From Trichobilharzia regenti (lineage: Eukaryota; Platyhelminthes; Trematoda; Strigeidida; Schistosomatidae), in the NCBI GenBank assembly GCA_944472135.2, contig OX235270.1, positions 146,025,632 through 146,089,631 on the forward strand: DNA of 64,000 bases, written 5' to 3'. Positions 13,262 to 24,345 of this stretch are shown piece after piece; within the stretch, counting starts at the first letter, position 1; each line of letters starts with the position of its first letter. Below the pieces are notes generated by a model. The model worked only from the letters and a program-made list of their open reading frames with translations. It was not told the DNA's origin and searched no databases. A program made the position numbers and the translations under genes.

Positions 13262-13660
13262 CTACTTTTATTATTATTATTATTATTATCACCGTTTTCG
13301 TAAACTCCGAGTGGAACATAGGAATTCAGCAGCGTACCATGATTTCACCCTGTTCCCTGCAGCCATCACGTGGTTTCTTCCATGTCATCCATGGACACAC
13401 ACCAAACTCATCGTTTCGTATTCGCGTCCAACTCAAGAACCGGCCTGACGTGTGATATCACTCAACGGTCTCCTTAACGTGTGTCCGACCTGTCTCCATT
13501 TCCCTACACATACCTTTTGGAGAATAGGTTAATGGTCGAACCGTTCCCAGATTTACCGTTTGCTAGTCCTTTCCGGTTGGTCGTCTAATCTTCCCTATAC
13601 AGCCAACGAAGTCAATTTTTCATAAGAGTCTGTGGCAGGCTACCGAAACTGCTTTTATTG
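13262..13660 (-). mobile_element. LINE-A 3' fragment
   Basis: Minus-strand copy. Its AAT tail appears as (ATT)n at 13266-13290, followed by 'gagtggaacataggaattcagcag'. It contains only the terminal non-coding part and a short C-terminal coding remnant with stops. Confidence 0.72.
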
Positions 13661-13896
13661 ACACGTGCTCTGAGCCTCGAGACCAAATAATATCACCAAC
13701 TTGGATTTGTTTTCATAGGGTACTTAAATTTTCCTACATTTTTGATGGAGTAGTTCGCTTTCAATACATGACATTTAAATAACTGTTGATTAGACTTGTT
13801 TATAAAATTATGGTACCCTGATTTGTTTTGTTATTAAACAATAGTGAGATTTTAAATATACCTATTTCTTGAGAGAATACTGTCTGATGTAGCTTG

Positions 13897-14195
13897 GGAT
13901 TGGCGGCTGATGTTCACATAATGGATGGTGGCTGAGGAAGGCGTCAGTGATTCTGTAGAAGAACACCTGCCAACCATGTAAGTGATCCGGGGTTCAATCC
14001 CCAGCCGCCACACTGCTTTACCTCCACTCAGCCGGTATTAAGCCTGATAAAGAGGGAAGGTTGAGTGTGTGAATGTGTGTGAGGCTGGCAGCCGTATCCC
14101 GTAAAACATAGCATCAATGCTACTGAAACTTTGGATCTATAGCTTGAAGCTCTGTGTTCGTTCCACTTGGGGCGTAAAGGAATAAAACGATAACA
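13897..14195 (+). mobile_element. SINE-1 copy with duplicated or inserted head
   Basis: B-box arm 'ccggggttcaatccccag' and the SINE-1 tail ('gggaaggttgagtgtg...ggctggcagccgtatcc'), with a GT-rich insertion in the tail. The head is longer and more diverged than in other copies. Confidence 0.65.
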
Positions 14196-14383
14196 ACGAG
14201 TTGAAGAGGAGATGAAAATGTGATTTTAATCGTACCGCAATTCTGGTTGTTTATTTCATCTTCAAAACAGTTTTTAGTGTATTTATTCTTGAATATTATA
14301 TTTATCTTCATTTCAACTGGAGTTTTAAAGTCATTATTAGGCTTTCTGAATATTTTAATTAGTTGGAGTTTACCAGTGTGTAT

Positions 14384-14615
14384 TCAGGATTTAATCATGA
14401 ACTGACATCGGTTAGAAAATCACTGGAAAACCTAGAAGTACTGGACAGCTATTTCGTCAGTACACATCCACCACAGGGGCCCAAACCTAAGACCTTCCAG
14501 CTCAGTACTAGGACGAAACAATTATTCAGTACTCTCAGGTTTTCCAATGACTTTCTAACCGATGTCGGTTCATGATGAAATCTTGAAACCAATCAAATCC
14601 CTGCAAACCAACACC
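14384..14615. mobile_element. Inverted pair of hammerhead-repeat 3' ends
   Basis: The left arm (14384-14460, minus orientation) and right arm (about 14505-14615, plus orientation) both carry the segment after the ribozyme cleavage site: 'ggttttcca', then 'tctaaccgatgtc', then 'catgatgaaatc'. The minus-strand copy jumps from 'gtactg' straight to 'acgaaatagctgtcc', so the core GATGAGTCC block is deleted. No complete ribozyme remains in either arm. Confidence 0.7.
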
Positions 14616-14865
14616 TGGGGTTAAAACTGACCTTGATTTTCATATCTGGGATTGAATAACTTCATGACATATTCAATCTTGTATGGTCAGGTTGTGTTTT
14701 GATACAACCGCCTGTCCATGTAAACTATTATTCTGAATAAATTTCACTTTCACAGTAGAATGTAAAGTGCAAATAGTCTTCTAAACCAAATTCAAGTTAA
14801 TGTCGTTTAGTTTTATGCATAAAGCCGCGGTTATTGGACATTTAATTTTTTTTCAATTTAATTTT

Positions 14866-15097
14866 TCCCTTCGTGTTCCAAGTGGAACATAGAGCTTCAA
14901 GCTTCAACCTTGAGTTTTCAGTAGCAGTGGTATTTTTTCTTACTGGATGCGGTTACTAAACTCACACCCTTACCGCACCTGTTTACTGGGCTTATTATCT
15001 GTGAAGAGATGCAAAAGAAGTGTGTCGGCCGGGGATCAAACTCCAGACCACATGCATGATTGGCAAGCACTCTACTGCTAAACCATCGACGCACAAC
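14866..15097 (-). mobile_element. SINE-1 copy, minus strand
   Basis: Tail end at low coordinate ('gtgttccaagtggaacatag'). The inverted B-box arm 'ggccggggatcaaactcc' lies near 15027-15050 and the head ends near 15097. Diverged. Confidence 0.75.
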
Positions 15098-15228
15098 TAC
15101 CTGACATTAATACCATACATGTTAAAATGATTTTAGAAAACACATTTTGAAACAAGGTAATACACAGATAATAGATAGCTTAAAGGTAGTCATCGGCTCC
15201 ACTTCCTTTTCTAGCCTGTATTTAAGCT

Positions 15229-16025
15229 GATGATGAAGATTCCTGGCCAACAACAATAGCAACACCAGCAATAACAACAACAACAGACAACAATCAGCCA
15301 GCATAAATGGGAGGAACCTGAAAGAAACAGCCTCCTTTACCTACCTACCTAACGGCCTGGAAAGCATCGTTTCAACTACTGGCGGACGGAACTGATGAGG
15401 ATATCAAAGCAGCGAGAATCAGGAAAGGAAGACAAGCTTTCATTACTGTCAAGTCTGTGTGGAGGTCAACAGAACTGCTCAGCATGCAAATGAAAATTAG
15501 ATCCGGATTTTCAACTCCAATGTGAAGTCAGTGCTACTTGTCACACGTATCTGAGACTTGCACTGCGCGTCACGAAGGCCACTTCGAACAAACTACACAC
15601 CTTCATCAACAGCTGTCTTCACCCTATGCTACTCAAGATCAAATGACAAGCCAGAAAAGATCCGCAGTAGTGGGAGGGATCTCTGGCAATGAACAAATCA
15701 ACCCAGCAGGAACCGATTGTGCAACAAATCAGCAGACAGAAATCGAGATGGATTGGCCATACTCTGAGGAAACAAACCATCAAGTGACATGGCTAGACAA
15801 GCCATTGCTCGAGTGGAACCCGAAAGGGAAGCGGGTGGCGAGTTGGTCGTCAGTTCGAGGGTGGGGTGAAATGGAGGAGGAGGTGATGTGAAGAGGAGAT
15901 GAAAGCATGTGGGTGGCAGTCTTGGAGCCAGGTGAAAATGTTGGCAGAGAACTGAACGCACTGGAGACGTGCAGCTGAAGCCCTATATTCCTCTAGGAAT
16001 TAAAAGAAGTAATAATAATAATAAT
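15229..16025 (+). mobile_element. LINE-A copy, recent
   Basis: Starts within the NTEKTE-type linker and runs to the 'attcctctaggaatta' tail and an (AAT)n tract. It contains the frames for the ITVKSVWRST-like, ETCTARHEGHF and WNPKGKRVASW segments, broken by a frameshift near 15530. By eye it matches the copy at 28341-29100 at all but roughly ten positions, including shared odd variants, so both come from the same young source. Confidence 0.82.
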
Positions 16026-16727
16026 TTAAGCTGTTCCACTGTTTCCAAAGGGAAATCTCAGCTATCCACCTGGGATATGTGAAATCAAAGTCTGTTCGAA
16101 AAACACAAAGCATTTAAAAGCCATAGTTTGCACATTTGTCTGTATTTTGGTATATTTTAATTTTCATTCTAGGTATTTTCTTAAAATGAAACAGATTTTA
16201 GTTGTCTTTGCGTATTCTATGCCTTCCTTTTCTTCAGTAATTTTGAAACATTACGAAACTGTTTTCATGGATGTGCGTGTGTTTGTGGGGGGTGGGGTGG
16301 GGTGGGGCGTTGCGGTCTAAATAAAACCAGCCGAGTTTATGTAATATAATTAATACATCTTTTCCCGCCAGTGAAGCAAACTGAAGCATAAAAATAAAAG
16401 CCGCTGAAGATTTAAACGACAGCAGACAGAATTGAAAAAACAATAATATGGATGATAAACAAGGAGAAACTATTCAGTAACAAATTAGTCGGGAAATAGA
16501 AACAAAGGGATTTCAATTTTTCACATAAACTGCAAAAAAAAAACAAATTACAAAACTGTAAGAAAATAAGAAATGAAAAATGTTACAATATTGAAATTGT
16601 GATGTATAATTGGTGTAAGATATCCTTTTTGGACTGTGTTGTCTGTCCCCTTCATAGTGAAAACTGTGGGTAGACAAAGGAGTACTGACTTTTTATTTCA
16701 TACGGAAATCAATTTCCTATAATGTTT
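16026..16727. other. No gene seen
   Basis: Unassigned DNA with a G-rich (GGGGT)n-like run near 16285-16307. It may include the non-coding end of the minus-strand Penelope-like element that follows. Confidence 0.4.
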
Positions 16728-17690
16728 TCAGTTTGTTTTGTTAGCTCCAAGAAGTGTTGTAATACTCTGTGCAATGTATTTCCAATTAATAGTGTTCTCT
16801 AAGCTGGTTGGTTTAGTCGCGGAGCTTTCGTTGTCCCCCTTCTGGACAACATTCCCTTTCTGTGCAAGTGTTAGCACAAAGTGAAATGATTTAAATTCTC
16901 CATCAGTGATAGAATTGCGTCTCCCGGTAACCATCTTTACATATGTGTTGATCATTTTCTATTGACTTGGATTTTAAACCTTCCCATCACATGATTTACT
17001 TTTTATTAGTTGGTAAATATGGTCTATATTAACATGTTTGTTAATTCCATATTCGTTTGAGTACCATGCTTCTAGGAATTCCCTGGCACTTTTGCTGTTT
17101 TCTCTGTCTAAGATTTCGACATTATCCCAATCAAATTGATGTCCATAGTTGTCTAAGTGCATTGATACCAAAGAATATATCGTGTCTTTTCACGGCTGAT
17201 TTGTGTTCCTGGATTCTAATTCGAAGGGGACGCCCACTTTGGCCGGTGTAATGTCTGTTACAGTTCATACAATCTATTTTGTAAATGGTATTAATTTTAT
17301 CTTCTTTTTCTGTTGGATCTTTCGGTTTGCATAATATCGAATCAAGCGATTCGACTGGCTAGCTTATGTGCTATATCTATATCAAACGGTTTCATTATTC
17401 TAGCTGTTATTTCAGAGATATTTTTCATGTATGGTAGGATGAATTTTCTTGTGGTCTTTGATGACGGTTCCTTGTTGGTGTTGCGATTCGATTTTAAACA
17501 CTTTTTGATGAAATATTTTGTGGATAACCACTCTTTTTCAAGACCTTTTGTAGGTGTTTTCCTTCCATTCTTTTCAACTCTGGAGTGCTACAGTGTGTTT
17601 GAATTCTTTTAAACAATGTCTGCACAAAGTTTCTTTTGTGAATGAGTAATGGGATTATTGCTAGTATAGTTGAGTATTCCATCATACTTA
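16728..17690 (-). mobile_element. Penelope-like element, C-terminal fragment (lineage 1)
   Basis: Broken minus-strand frames cover the region between reverse transcriptase and nuclease (for example FVQTLFKRIQTHCSTPELK near 17560-17640). They continue to a GIY-YIG-type domain with CMNCNRHYTGQSGRPLRIR near 17200-17270 and the downstream HLDNYGHQFDW and AREFLEAWY segments. In PLEs this Cys-containing GIY-YIG nuclease follows the reverse transcriptase and nicks target DNA. No RT palm motif is present, so the copy is truncated. The sequence is a different lineage from the other PLEs in the window. Confidence 0.8.
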
Positions 17691-17889
17691 GCTAAGCAGC
17701 ATTCGGAATCGATCAGGTCTGTCTACGACGCATATTTACTGTAATGACAACTTTGCTGACCACTGGGTTAAAGTATTCAAACGAATGCTATTTACAAGGC
17801 TGGGGATATGGGTACAGTTTATCTACGTAGCGTTTATCACTACGCCCCCCGCCCAACCGCTGCTTAGAAACACCGGTTAAAAGAGCCAA

Positions 17890-18540
17890 GGGGAAATTTC
17901 CCACTGATGACCAGATCCTTGTTAATGAGATAACCGTCTAATGCTTCTTGAAAAATGCTTGAAAGAAAATGGTTACCCAGAAAGTTTCATTAACAAATAT
18001 GGCAAGAATGAACTCAAGAAGCTTGATACAGCTACAGTCAGTAAGAAGCCTATTTTCATCGAATTCGACTATACGGGCGACGACATTATGAGAATGGTAA
18101 GTAAAAGAATAAGCGCAGCTCTGTATAGTGGGTATCCTGCAGCGTTATTAGTCTCTCTATCCCGAACAACTTCTTCACTGATGCAGTCAGAGATTGACAA
18201 GTACCCCTCACATGTTATATCCAACTGTGTATACCAATTCACATGTATCTGCGTGAGCAGTTACATTGGAAGAACAAAGAGGACGGTCTACAGCAGATTC
18301 TACGAACATGTACCAAGGAGCCTCCGGTTAAAGGGACCGAAATGTTTAAGCTCTTCAATTGCCATACACCTGACTGACTCAGGACACCGAGTAAATGTGC
18401 TGGAATCATTCAAAATAATTAACAGACAAAGTACCTCAAGTCTTCTCAGGTTTGCTAAAGCTATAGCAATAAAACGATGGAAGCCTGACTTATGTGTCCA
18501 AAAAGAATCCATTGTTGGACTTCAATTACCCTGGTGACTC
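17890..18540 (+). mobile_element. Penelope-like element, linker and GIY-YIG nuclease
   Basis: A frame at 17941-18537 encodes 198 residues: a linker with CLKENGYPESFINKYGK, then the nuclease core YQFTCICVSSYIGRTKRTVY and a downstream EHVPRSLRLKG segment, ending SIVGLQLPW. The 'CxC...YIGRT' signature and C-terminal W identify the PLE GIY-YIG type. The element is cut off upstream, with no RT, and lies head to head with the fragment at 16728-17690. The uninterrupted frame suggests a fairly young copy. Confidence 0.85.
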
Positions 18541-18602
18541 ACATCTTAGTAACTCTTTGTTTTCTAATTTAGTTAATTTTGTTAACTTATCTTTTCACTC
18601 CT

Positions 18603-18689
18603 TGTGCGTCTGTGGCATAGTGGTTAGGATGCTCGCCGATCATGCACATGATCCGGGGTTTGGTCCCCGTTCGGCGCACTCCTCTACCT
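18603..18689 (+). mobile_element. SINE-1 head (5' part of a split SINE)
   Basis: tRNA-like head 'ctgtggcatagtggttagg' with B-box-like 'ggggtttggtcccc', ending in 'actcctctacct' (18678-18689). The matching tail resumes at 21642, after the LINE insertion. Confidence 0.8.
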
Positions 18690-21641
18690 TAGAGTGTCAA
18701 TCTGAGAAGGATGTCGGTGGCACCTATGGAGTCCCGTGCCAGCGAACCGATAACAGTGAACGTCTCCTACAGTTCTGCTCTGATAATCATTTGTTTCTTG
18801 TAAGCACTAACTTCAAACACAAGGAGAGACACTGTTTGACTTGGAGACCCCCATCATCAAACCAACGCTGGACACAAATAGACCACATAGTAATAAGCTA
18901 TCATTGGCGTGGGTCGGTAGGAGATTGTCGCTCCTTCTGGAAAACGTGTGTAGATACCGATCACGCACTGGTCCGCGCTCGGGTGTGCTTACGACTGAAC
19001 GGACGTAGGAAACAGCCGGCGGTAAAACCACCACGTCTCCAGCTCGATCAGGAAACTAAATCCGTATTTGAGGAAGAACTAGCTAAACACATATCTGTGT
19101 TCGACAGCTATGCTCACCTTGAAGAAGCTTGGAAGAATATCCAGGCAGCCATAGATACAGCTGTAAAAGCTGTGAATAAGGCAAATCCAAAGGTGAGTAA
19201 AAGCCACTGGATTTCGACTGCCTCATCCGAACTGATAGATGCTAGAAGACTTATTCCGGCGAGCTCAAAATTCAATGAGGAGCGAAAGCTGCACAAGAAG
19301 AACTTACTAAAAGTCTCCGCAAGGACCGTGAACAGTGGTGCGTGACAAAAGCAAAAGAGATGGAGAAAGCTTCGAGGATAGGCAACACCAGGCAACTATT
19401 TACACTCATCGGGGAAACGGGTGGGAGAAGACAAATCATTAGTGAAACAATCTCGGAAAAAAATGGCACTATAATTAGCTCCCAAGATAGACGACTGGAT
19501 CGTTGGAAAGAGCATTATGAGGAGCAGTTTAATTGGCCCACAGCCACGCTCAACCTTCCGAGCATCCAACACCTCCCTGAGTGGGATATAGACACAGGTC
19601 CTCCATCCCTAACTGAGGTTACTAAAGCTGTCACCAATCTGAAACTAGGCAAAGCAGCGGGACCTGATGGAATGACTCCAGAGGTATTAAAGTACGGTGG
19701 AGACAGCTTTCTGTCTGCATTAACTGAGGTACTAGGCAGCGTCTGGGAATCAGAAGAAGTTCCATCGGGTTGGTGTAAGTCACTGATTATCCCCATATAC
19801 AAGAAGGGAGACAAGCCTTCGTGTGATAATCACAGAGGGATTAGCTTGACTAATATAGTATCTTGATCACCCTGAACCCGGCGCCAGGCGCTGAACCCGG
19901 CGCTGAGGAAACCATCAAGTGACATCACTAGACAAGCCCTCGAGTGGAACCCGAAAGGGAGGCGGCGAGTTGGTCGTCCAAGGGTGACTTGGAGGAGGTC
20001 ATGCGAGGAGGAGATGAAAGCATGTGGACAGACCTGGAGCAGGTTGAAAAAGTTGTCAGAAAACCGAAGTCAATGGAGGTGCGCAGCTGAAGCCCTATGT
20101 TCCTCTAGGAACTAAAGGATACAATAATAATAATAATAATATAGTATCTAAAGTCTTAGGCTCAATAATCATGCGTAGACTGAGTGGTGCTCGGGAAGCA
20201 CAAACACGAGAGAGCCAGGCAGGCTTTAGACCAGGAAGAGGGTGTATTGATCATATCTTCACCCTCCGACAGATTCTAGAACATAGGCATTCCTACCGGC
20301 GTCCAACAGTCATTATATTTCTTGACCTAAAGGCAGCATTCGACTCTGTCGATCGGGAAGTTCTCTGGAGATGCTTGGCTGTAAAGGGAATTCCAAGAAA
20401 ATATATTGCACTGATTAAGGCACTCTATTCGTACTCATACAGCCAGGTGAGGGCTTACGGCGAGCTGTCATCTGAACTGATGACGACCAGTGGTGTCCGT
20501 CAAGGATGCCCATTATCTCCTTTTCTATTCAACTTCATCATAGATGTGTTAATGGACTTAACCCTAGGTGACTTCAGCGACTCAGGGATTGACTTGCTAC
20601 CTGGGAATAATCTCGTTGACTTGGAATATGCAGACGATATAGTCCTTCTAGGCGAAGACGCTGACGAAATGCAGAGTCTTCTAAACACCTTGAGCCGCAA
20701 TCTACGAATGTTTGGCATGCGATTCGCTCCCGCCAAATGCAAGATGATGTTACAGGACTGGACTACATCGACGCCTAGTTTAAAAATAGGAAGTGAAGTG
20801 GTAGAGCACGTTGACCGCTTCACTTATTTGGGAAGTACCATCAGCCAACGGGTTGATCTCTGACGAAATCTCAGCACGAATACAAGGGGCTCGTTTCGCA
20901 TTTGCCAGTTTACGCCGACTCTGGCGTAGACGAGATGTTCGACTATCGACCAAAGGGCGGGTGTACTGCTCATCAGTCCGCTCCGTCCTCCTTTATGGTT
21001 GTGAGACCTGGCCACTGAGAGTGGAAGACATGAAAAGCTTAACTAGCTGTCTTTGATCATAGGTGCCTGCGTTCTATTTCCCGTGTAAAGTGGCATAATA
21101 AGGTGAGCAACATTGAGGTTAGGCGTCGAGTTCTAGGTAAACAGGGGAAATCAATCGACGAAGTCGTGAAGCTACAAAGACTGAGATGGTTAGGACATGT
21201 GTTACGTATGCCAAGTCATCGCCTCCCTCGACGAGCAATGTTAGCGGATATAGGGTCAGGCTGGAAAAAAGCTAGCGGCGGTCAAACAAAAACTTGGCAT
21301 CAGTCAATGAAATCCACAACAGTTGGTCTAAGCCACGTAGGAAGGTGTAGACTTCCAGGCTGGGGTCCTCGGGACGGTAAAAATCTATGGTTGGAAACAA
21401 TTGGTGACATGGCTCAAAATCGTTCTCAGTGGCGCAGATGCATCCACTCCTTGTGACTTATGATCTCCAATGAAACTGTTTTGTTCTTCGTTATTACTCC
21501 TCCTTTGTCTCACACCTCTGCTCACTGTTTCTATTATGCTTTTCTTGTACTTTCTTCTCTTGCTTCGCGTGCTACACGGAATGTGGCGACTTGAACTTCC
21601 GCACATTTGTGCAAAGTTCTATGTCGAAAACAGACAGACAG
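18690..21641 (+). mobile_element. RTE-like LINE, 5'-truncated, inserted in a SINE
   Basis: A non-LTR retrotransposon body. Up to about 19000 it encodes the C-terminal end of an AP-type endonuclease (TQIDHIVIS, then DTDHALVRARV). The reverse transcriptase follows, with motifs GKAAGPDGMTPEVLK, GFRPGRGCIDHIF, FLDLKAAFDSVDRE, GVRQGCPLSPFLFNF and EYADDIVLL. The C-terminal region has RLRWLGHVLRMPSHRLPRR and WLETIGDMAQNRSQWRR, ending at 21456. Frameshifts near 19340, 20855 and 21050 and a nested insertion at 19864-20149 make it inactive. Its 3' end is a (CAGA)n run at about 21628-21641. It resembles the RTE-type LINEs of schistosomes, and only the 3' part of the endonuclease remains. Confidence 0.88.
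19864..20149 (+). mobile_element. LINE-A 3' fragment nested in the RTE-like LINE
   Basis: Carries 'accatcaagtgacatc...gagtggaacccgaaaggg' through the 'tgttcctctaggaacta' tail and (AAT)n. The 13-bp target duplication 'taatatagtatct' lies at 19851-19863 and 20137-20149. About 40 GC-rich bases at the 5' junction (19864-19905) hold 'ctgaacccggcgc' twice and do not match LINE-A. Confidence 0.88.
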
Positions 21642-21797
21642 ACTCCTCAACCTCACTGAGCCAGGAGTAAAAGCTGGTATAGAGGAAAGATTGGGCATGA
21701 GGCTAGCAACCTCATCCTGTAAAATTAAACACTGCTACAGATACTTCAAGCCTCTAGCTTGAAGGATCCCTATGTTCCACTGGGAACATGAAGGAAA
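21642..21797 (+). mobile_element. SINE-1 tail (3' part of a split SINE)
   Basis: Begins 'actcctcaacct' (compare 18678-18689) and continues with 'gaaagattgggcatgaggctagc', 'cctctagcttgaagg' and 'tgttccactgggaacatga', the SINE-1 tail. Confidence 0.8.
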
Positions 21798-22119
21798 AAG
21801 AATCTTTTCACTCCACCCCCACCCCTTTATTTTTCGCTTGACTCTCTTAAGAGATAATTTCTCTTGATCTTCTGAGTTCTGCTCACTGTATTACATCATC
21901 AACTTCTCATCTGACCTCATATGCACCGAAATTGTAAAAACTTTGATCTTCTCTTATCTAATTACGCAACTATTACTAATTGTCTTTTGTTACTACCCCA
22001 ACAACACGACTGTTGGTTAATTTTTTTCAAGAAACTTCTCTCTACCAAGATACATATATGTCCCAACTCTTTAACACCCTGTAAATCGCAACGCCTTATT
22101 TTACTACGACGCTCTGACA
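21798..22119. other. No gene seen
   Basis: C/T-rich sequence with no recognised feature. Confidence 0.4.
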
Positions 22120-22235
22120 ATATGCTTACCAATGGGCAAAGGTTGTACGCAGCTGATGATAACCAACGAAATAAAATGGATCCAGATTATTCTGCTCCAA
22201 TGTTTCTTCTTCCTTTGTTCAAGTCTATTTGTAGG
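22120..22235 (+). repeat. Short repeat C with a CTGATGA...CGAA block
   Basis: 'gcagctgatgataaccaacgaaat' followed by 'ggatccagattattctgctcc'. Related blocks occur at 24230-24345 and 49290-49410. One copy lies just behind a PLE, so this may be a PLE 3' end. Confidence 0.5.
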
Positions 22236-22439
22236 CTGAGTACTTCACACTGAAAAACAATAGAATCCATACCAATAATAATATTAATTCGCGTCATCCT
22301 AGAGAGACTAAAAGGTGCTTTGGATGCAAAACTCCTCCCGGAACAAGATTGATTTATGGAAGACAAATCATACGCAGGTCGAATTGCAACATCATTAAAC
22401 AGAGGATGCACAGGATGGCAGTAAAATTTCCACCTCAGT

Positions 22440-22800
22440 TTCATCGAGTTTGAAAAAAGGTCTACGACAGCATTGACTACGATATATCAGCCTCAATCGA
22501 CAGCCATATGAGAATATCATGTATCGATTGATTCACAGCGGAGAACCCAGTCAAGATTTGGCTGACTGAATTAGAATGGGTCGTGTAGCAGAGTGAGGGA
22601 AGCGAGAAGACAGAACTACGTTGAGCTAACAAGGAATTTCTAGAAGATTAACACTTCATGGACGATATAGTGTTGAATGACATACAAACTCAAAGATCTA
22701 CGTGAGGAAACCAACGGGTCAGCAGAGGCTGGCAGCGAACACAGAAGTTCAAGTGAACATTAGCGAGGACAGAGGTGATGAACATACCTAGGTAGGATAC
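22440..22800 (+). mobile_element. Degenerate LINE reverse-transcriptase fragment
   Basis: Disjoint frames resemble the LINE-A palm and its following linker: 'acaaactcaaagatctacgtgagg' matches HKLKDLRE, and 'ggcagcgaacacagaagttcaagtgaac' matches the next linker. Stops are frequent. Confidence 0.5.
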
Positions 22801-22879
22801 TAAGTGTGATACATAAAAAGCAGAAACAATCATAACCGTTACATATTCTTGCCTAAATGCTGGTTTCATCGCCTGATTG

Positions 22880-23062
22880 TGAAACAGACCATGCACATGG
22901 TCTGGGGTTCGAGCCCGCACCGACGCACACCTGATATCTATGGTCGGCCTGCAAAATTTGGGCTACCGATATCCATGCTGAAAATTCCATACTTGCACCA
23001 AAAATACAGTGTGGAATCAAGCTGTAAATCAAAAATCAAAAATAAAATAAAATAATAACTAG
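22880..23062 (+). mobile_element. SINE-2 copy (same head, different tail)
   Basis: B-box arm 'gtctggggttcgagccc', then a tail unlike SINE-1: 'cacacctgatatctatggtcggcctgcaaaatttgggctaccgatatc', ending in 'gtggaatcaagctgtaa' and an A-rich tract. The second copy is at 32461-32655. Confidence 0.78.
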
Positions 23063-23084
23063 TTATCAGCTGCTTTAGAAATTT

Positions 23085-24150
23085 GTGTCATGTTCACAAT
23101 GATTCCAATCAACGAAACCATTGAGATCATTTGTCAGCAGTCTGATCTTCTTTCACTTCCAGAGTTGGAATTCAAACCCCCTACTACTTATGTGTACCAT
23201 GGATGTGCAATTCCAATTTGACAACACTCTTTACCACCAAATAGATAGTGTGGCTATGCGCAGTCCACTTGGCCCTGTTTTAACAGATATATTCATGTCC
23301 ACCAACCTTGAAAGAACAAAGTTGAAGCATGCAACTGACGAAACAAATTCCTACTGTCAATAAGTTGATGATACATTTATAGTGAGCAACAATGAAAGTC
23401 ATGCTTCACACTTACTCAGATTATTCAATGATGCAGACATCAATATTGAGTTTACTATGGAGCAAGAAAATGACAGAAAGTTTCACTTCCTCGAAATTGC
23501 CATTCAGAGTCTAGAAGATGGTAGTCTCCAGAAGTCAATTTATCGAAAGTCTACATGGAAAGGACAATACTTACATTTTAATAGCTTTTATCCGAATAGC
23601 TTTAAACACGAACTCTATACTATAGAGTGACGAGATTATGCTCTATAGAGAAATTAGAGGAAGAATTTGAGTTGCTTTAAAATATATTAAAGAGCAATGG
23701 GTACTCTCAAAGGTTCATCAACAAGTATGGAAGATCTGAAGTCTCAAATGTTAAACAAATCACAGTGGGTAAAAAGCCGATCTACGTTCAGCTTGACTGT
23801 AAAGGTGAAAACATTACAGCAATGTTCAACAGAAGGCTGAGTGCATCACTAGCCAGAGCCTATCCTGCAGCTAAGCTCGTTCCCGTCTATCGAACAACTT
23901 GCTCTTTGATGCAATCAAAAGTCGGTAGATATCCTTCTCATGTCAACTCCAATTGTATATTCAAATTCACGTGTACCTGCGGGAGCAGTTATATTGGAAG
24001 GACAGAAAGAAGGGAATATCTACGATATTCTGAATATGTACCATAAAGCTTACGTCTAAAGGGAACAAATGCTCTAAACAGTGACATTGCCAGGCATCTC
24101 CTCGACACGGATCATAAGGTGGACGTCGAAAAGTCGTTCAAGTTCGGAAG
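23085..24150 (+). mobile_element. Penelope-like element, RT and GIY-YIG
   Basis: Starting in the RT domain: LYHQIDSVAMRSPLGPVLTD (normally GVAMGSPLGP), then a VDDTFIV catalytic box just after a stop at 23361-23363, then DRKFHFLEIAI, KSTWKGQYLHF and SFYPNSFKHE. A further frame at 23765-24046 holds the linker and nuclease (FKFTCTCGSSYIGRTERR). Several stops and shifts make it dead, and the N-terminus is missing. Confidence 0.85.
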
Positions 24151-24229
24151 TGTTTAATATTACATATATATACATATGTATTATTACTGTGCGCACATAT
24201 TGATCGATTGATGTTTGTTTAAAATGATA

Positions 24230-24345
24230 TATGTGGAAGTATGTTAAAATCGTTTTTGTAGATATATTTAATGATGTCTTTGGCCTGTAGGCAGCTGATG
24301 AGAAGGCAACGAAATAAACACCGATGGTACCACTTTATCCCGCAA
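24230..24345 (+). repeat. Repeat C, behind a PLE
   Basis: 'aggcagctgatgagaaggcaacgaaataaa' at about 24288-24318, related to blocks at 22.15 and 49.34 kb. A hammerhead-like CTGATGA...GAAA is present, but without a pairing helix II. Confidence 0.5.

Noticed and set aside
15538..15891. 117-codon open frames here and at 28647-29000 as a conserved gene pair
   Set aside because: The two are nearly identical because both are the C-terminal part of young LINE-A copies, as the shared tail shows.
24288..24318. Possible hammerhead ribozyme (CTGATGA...CGAAAT) in repeat C
   Set aside because: The bases between CTGATGA and GAA cannot form helix II in any of the three copies, so only chance core similarity is supported.
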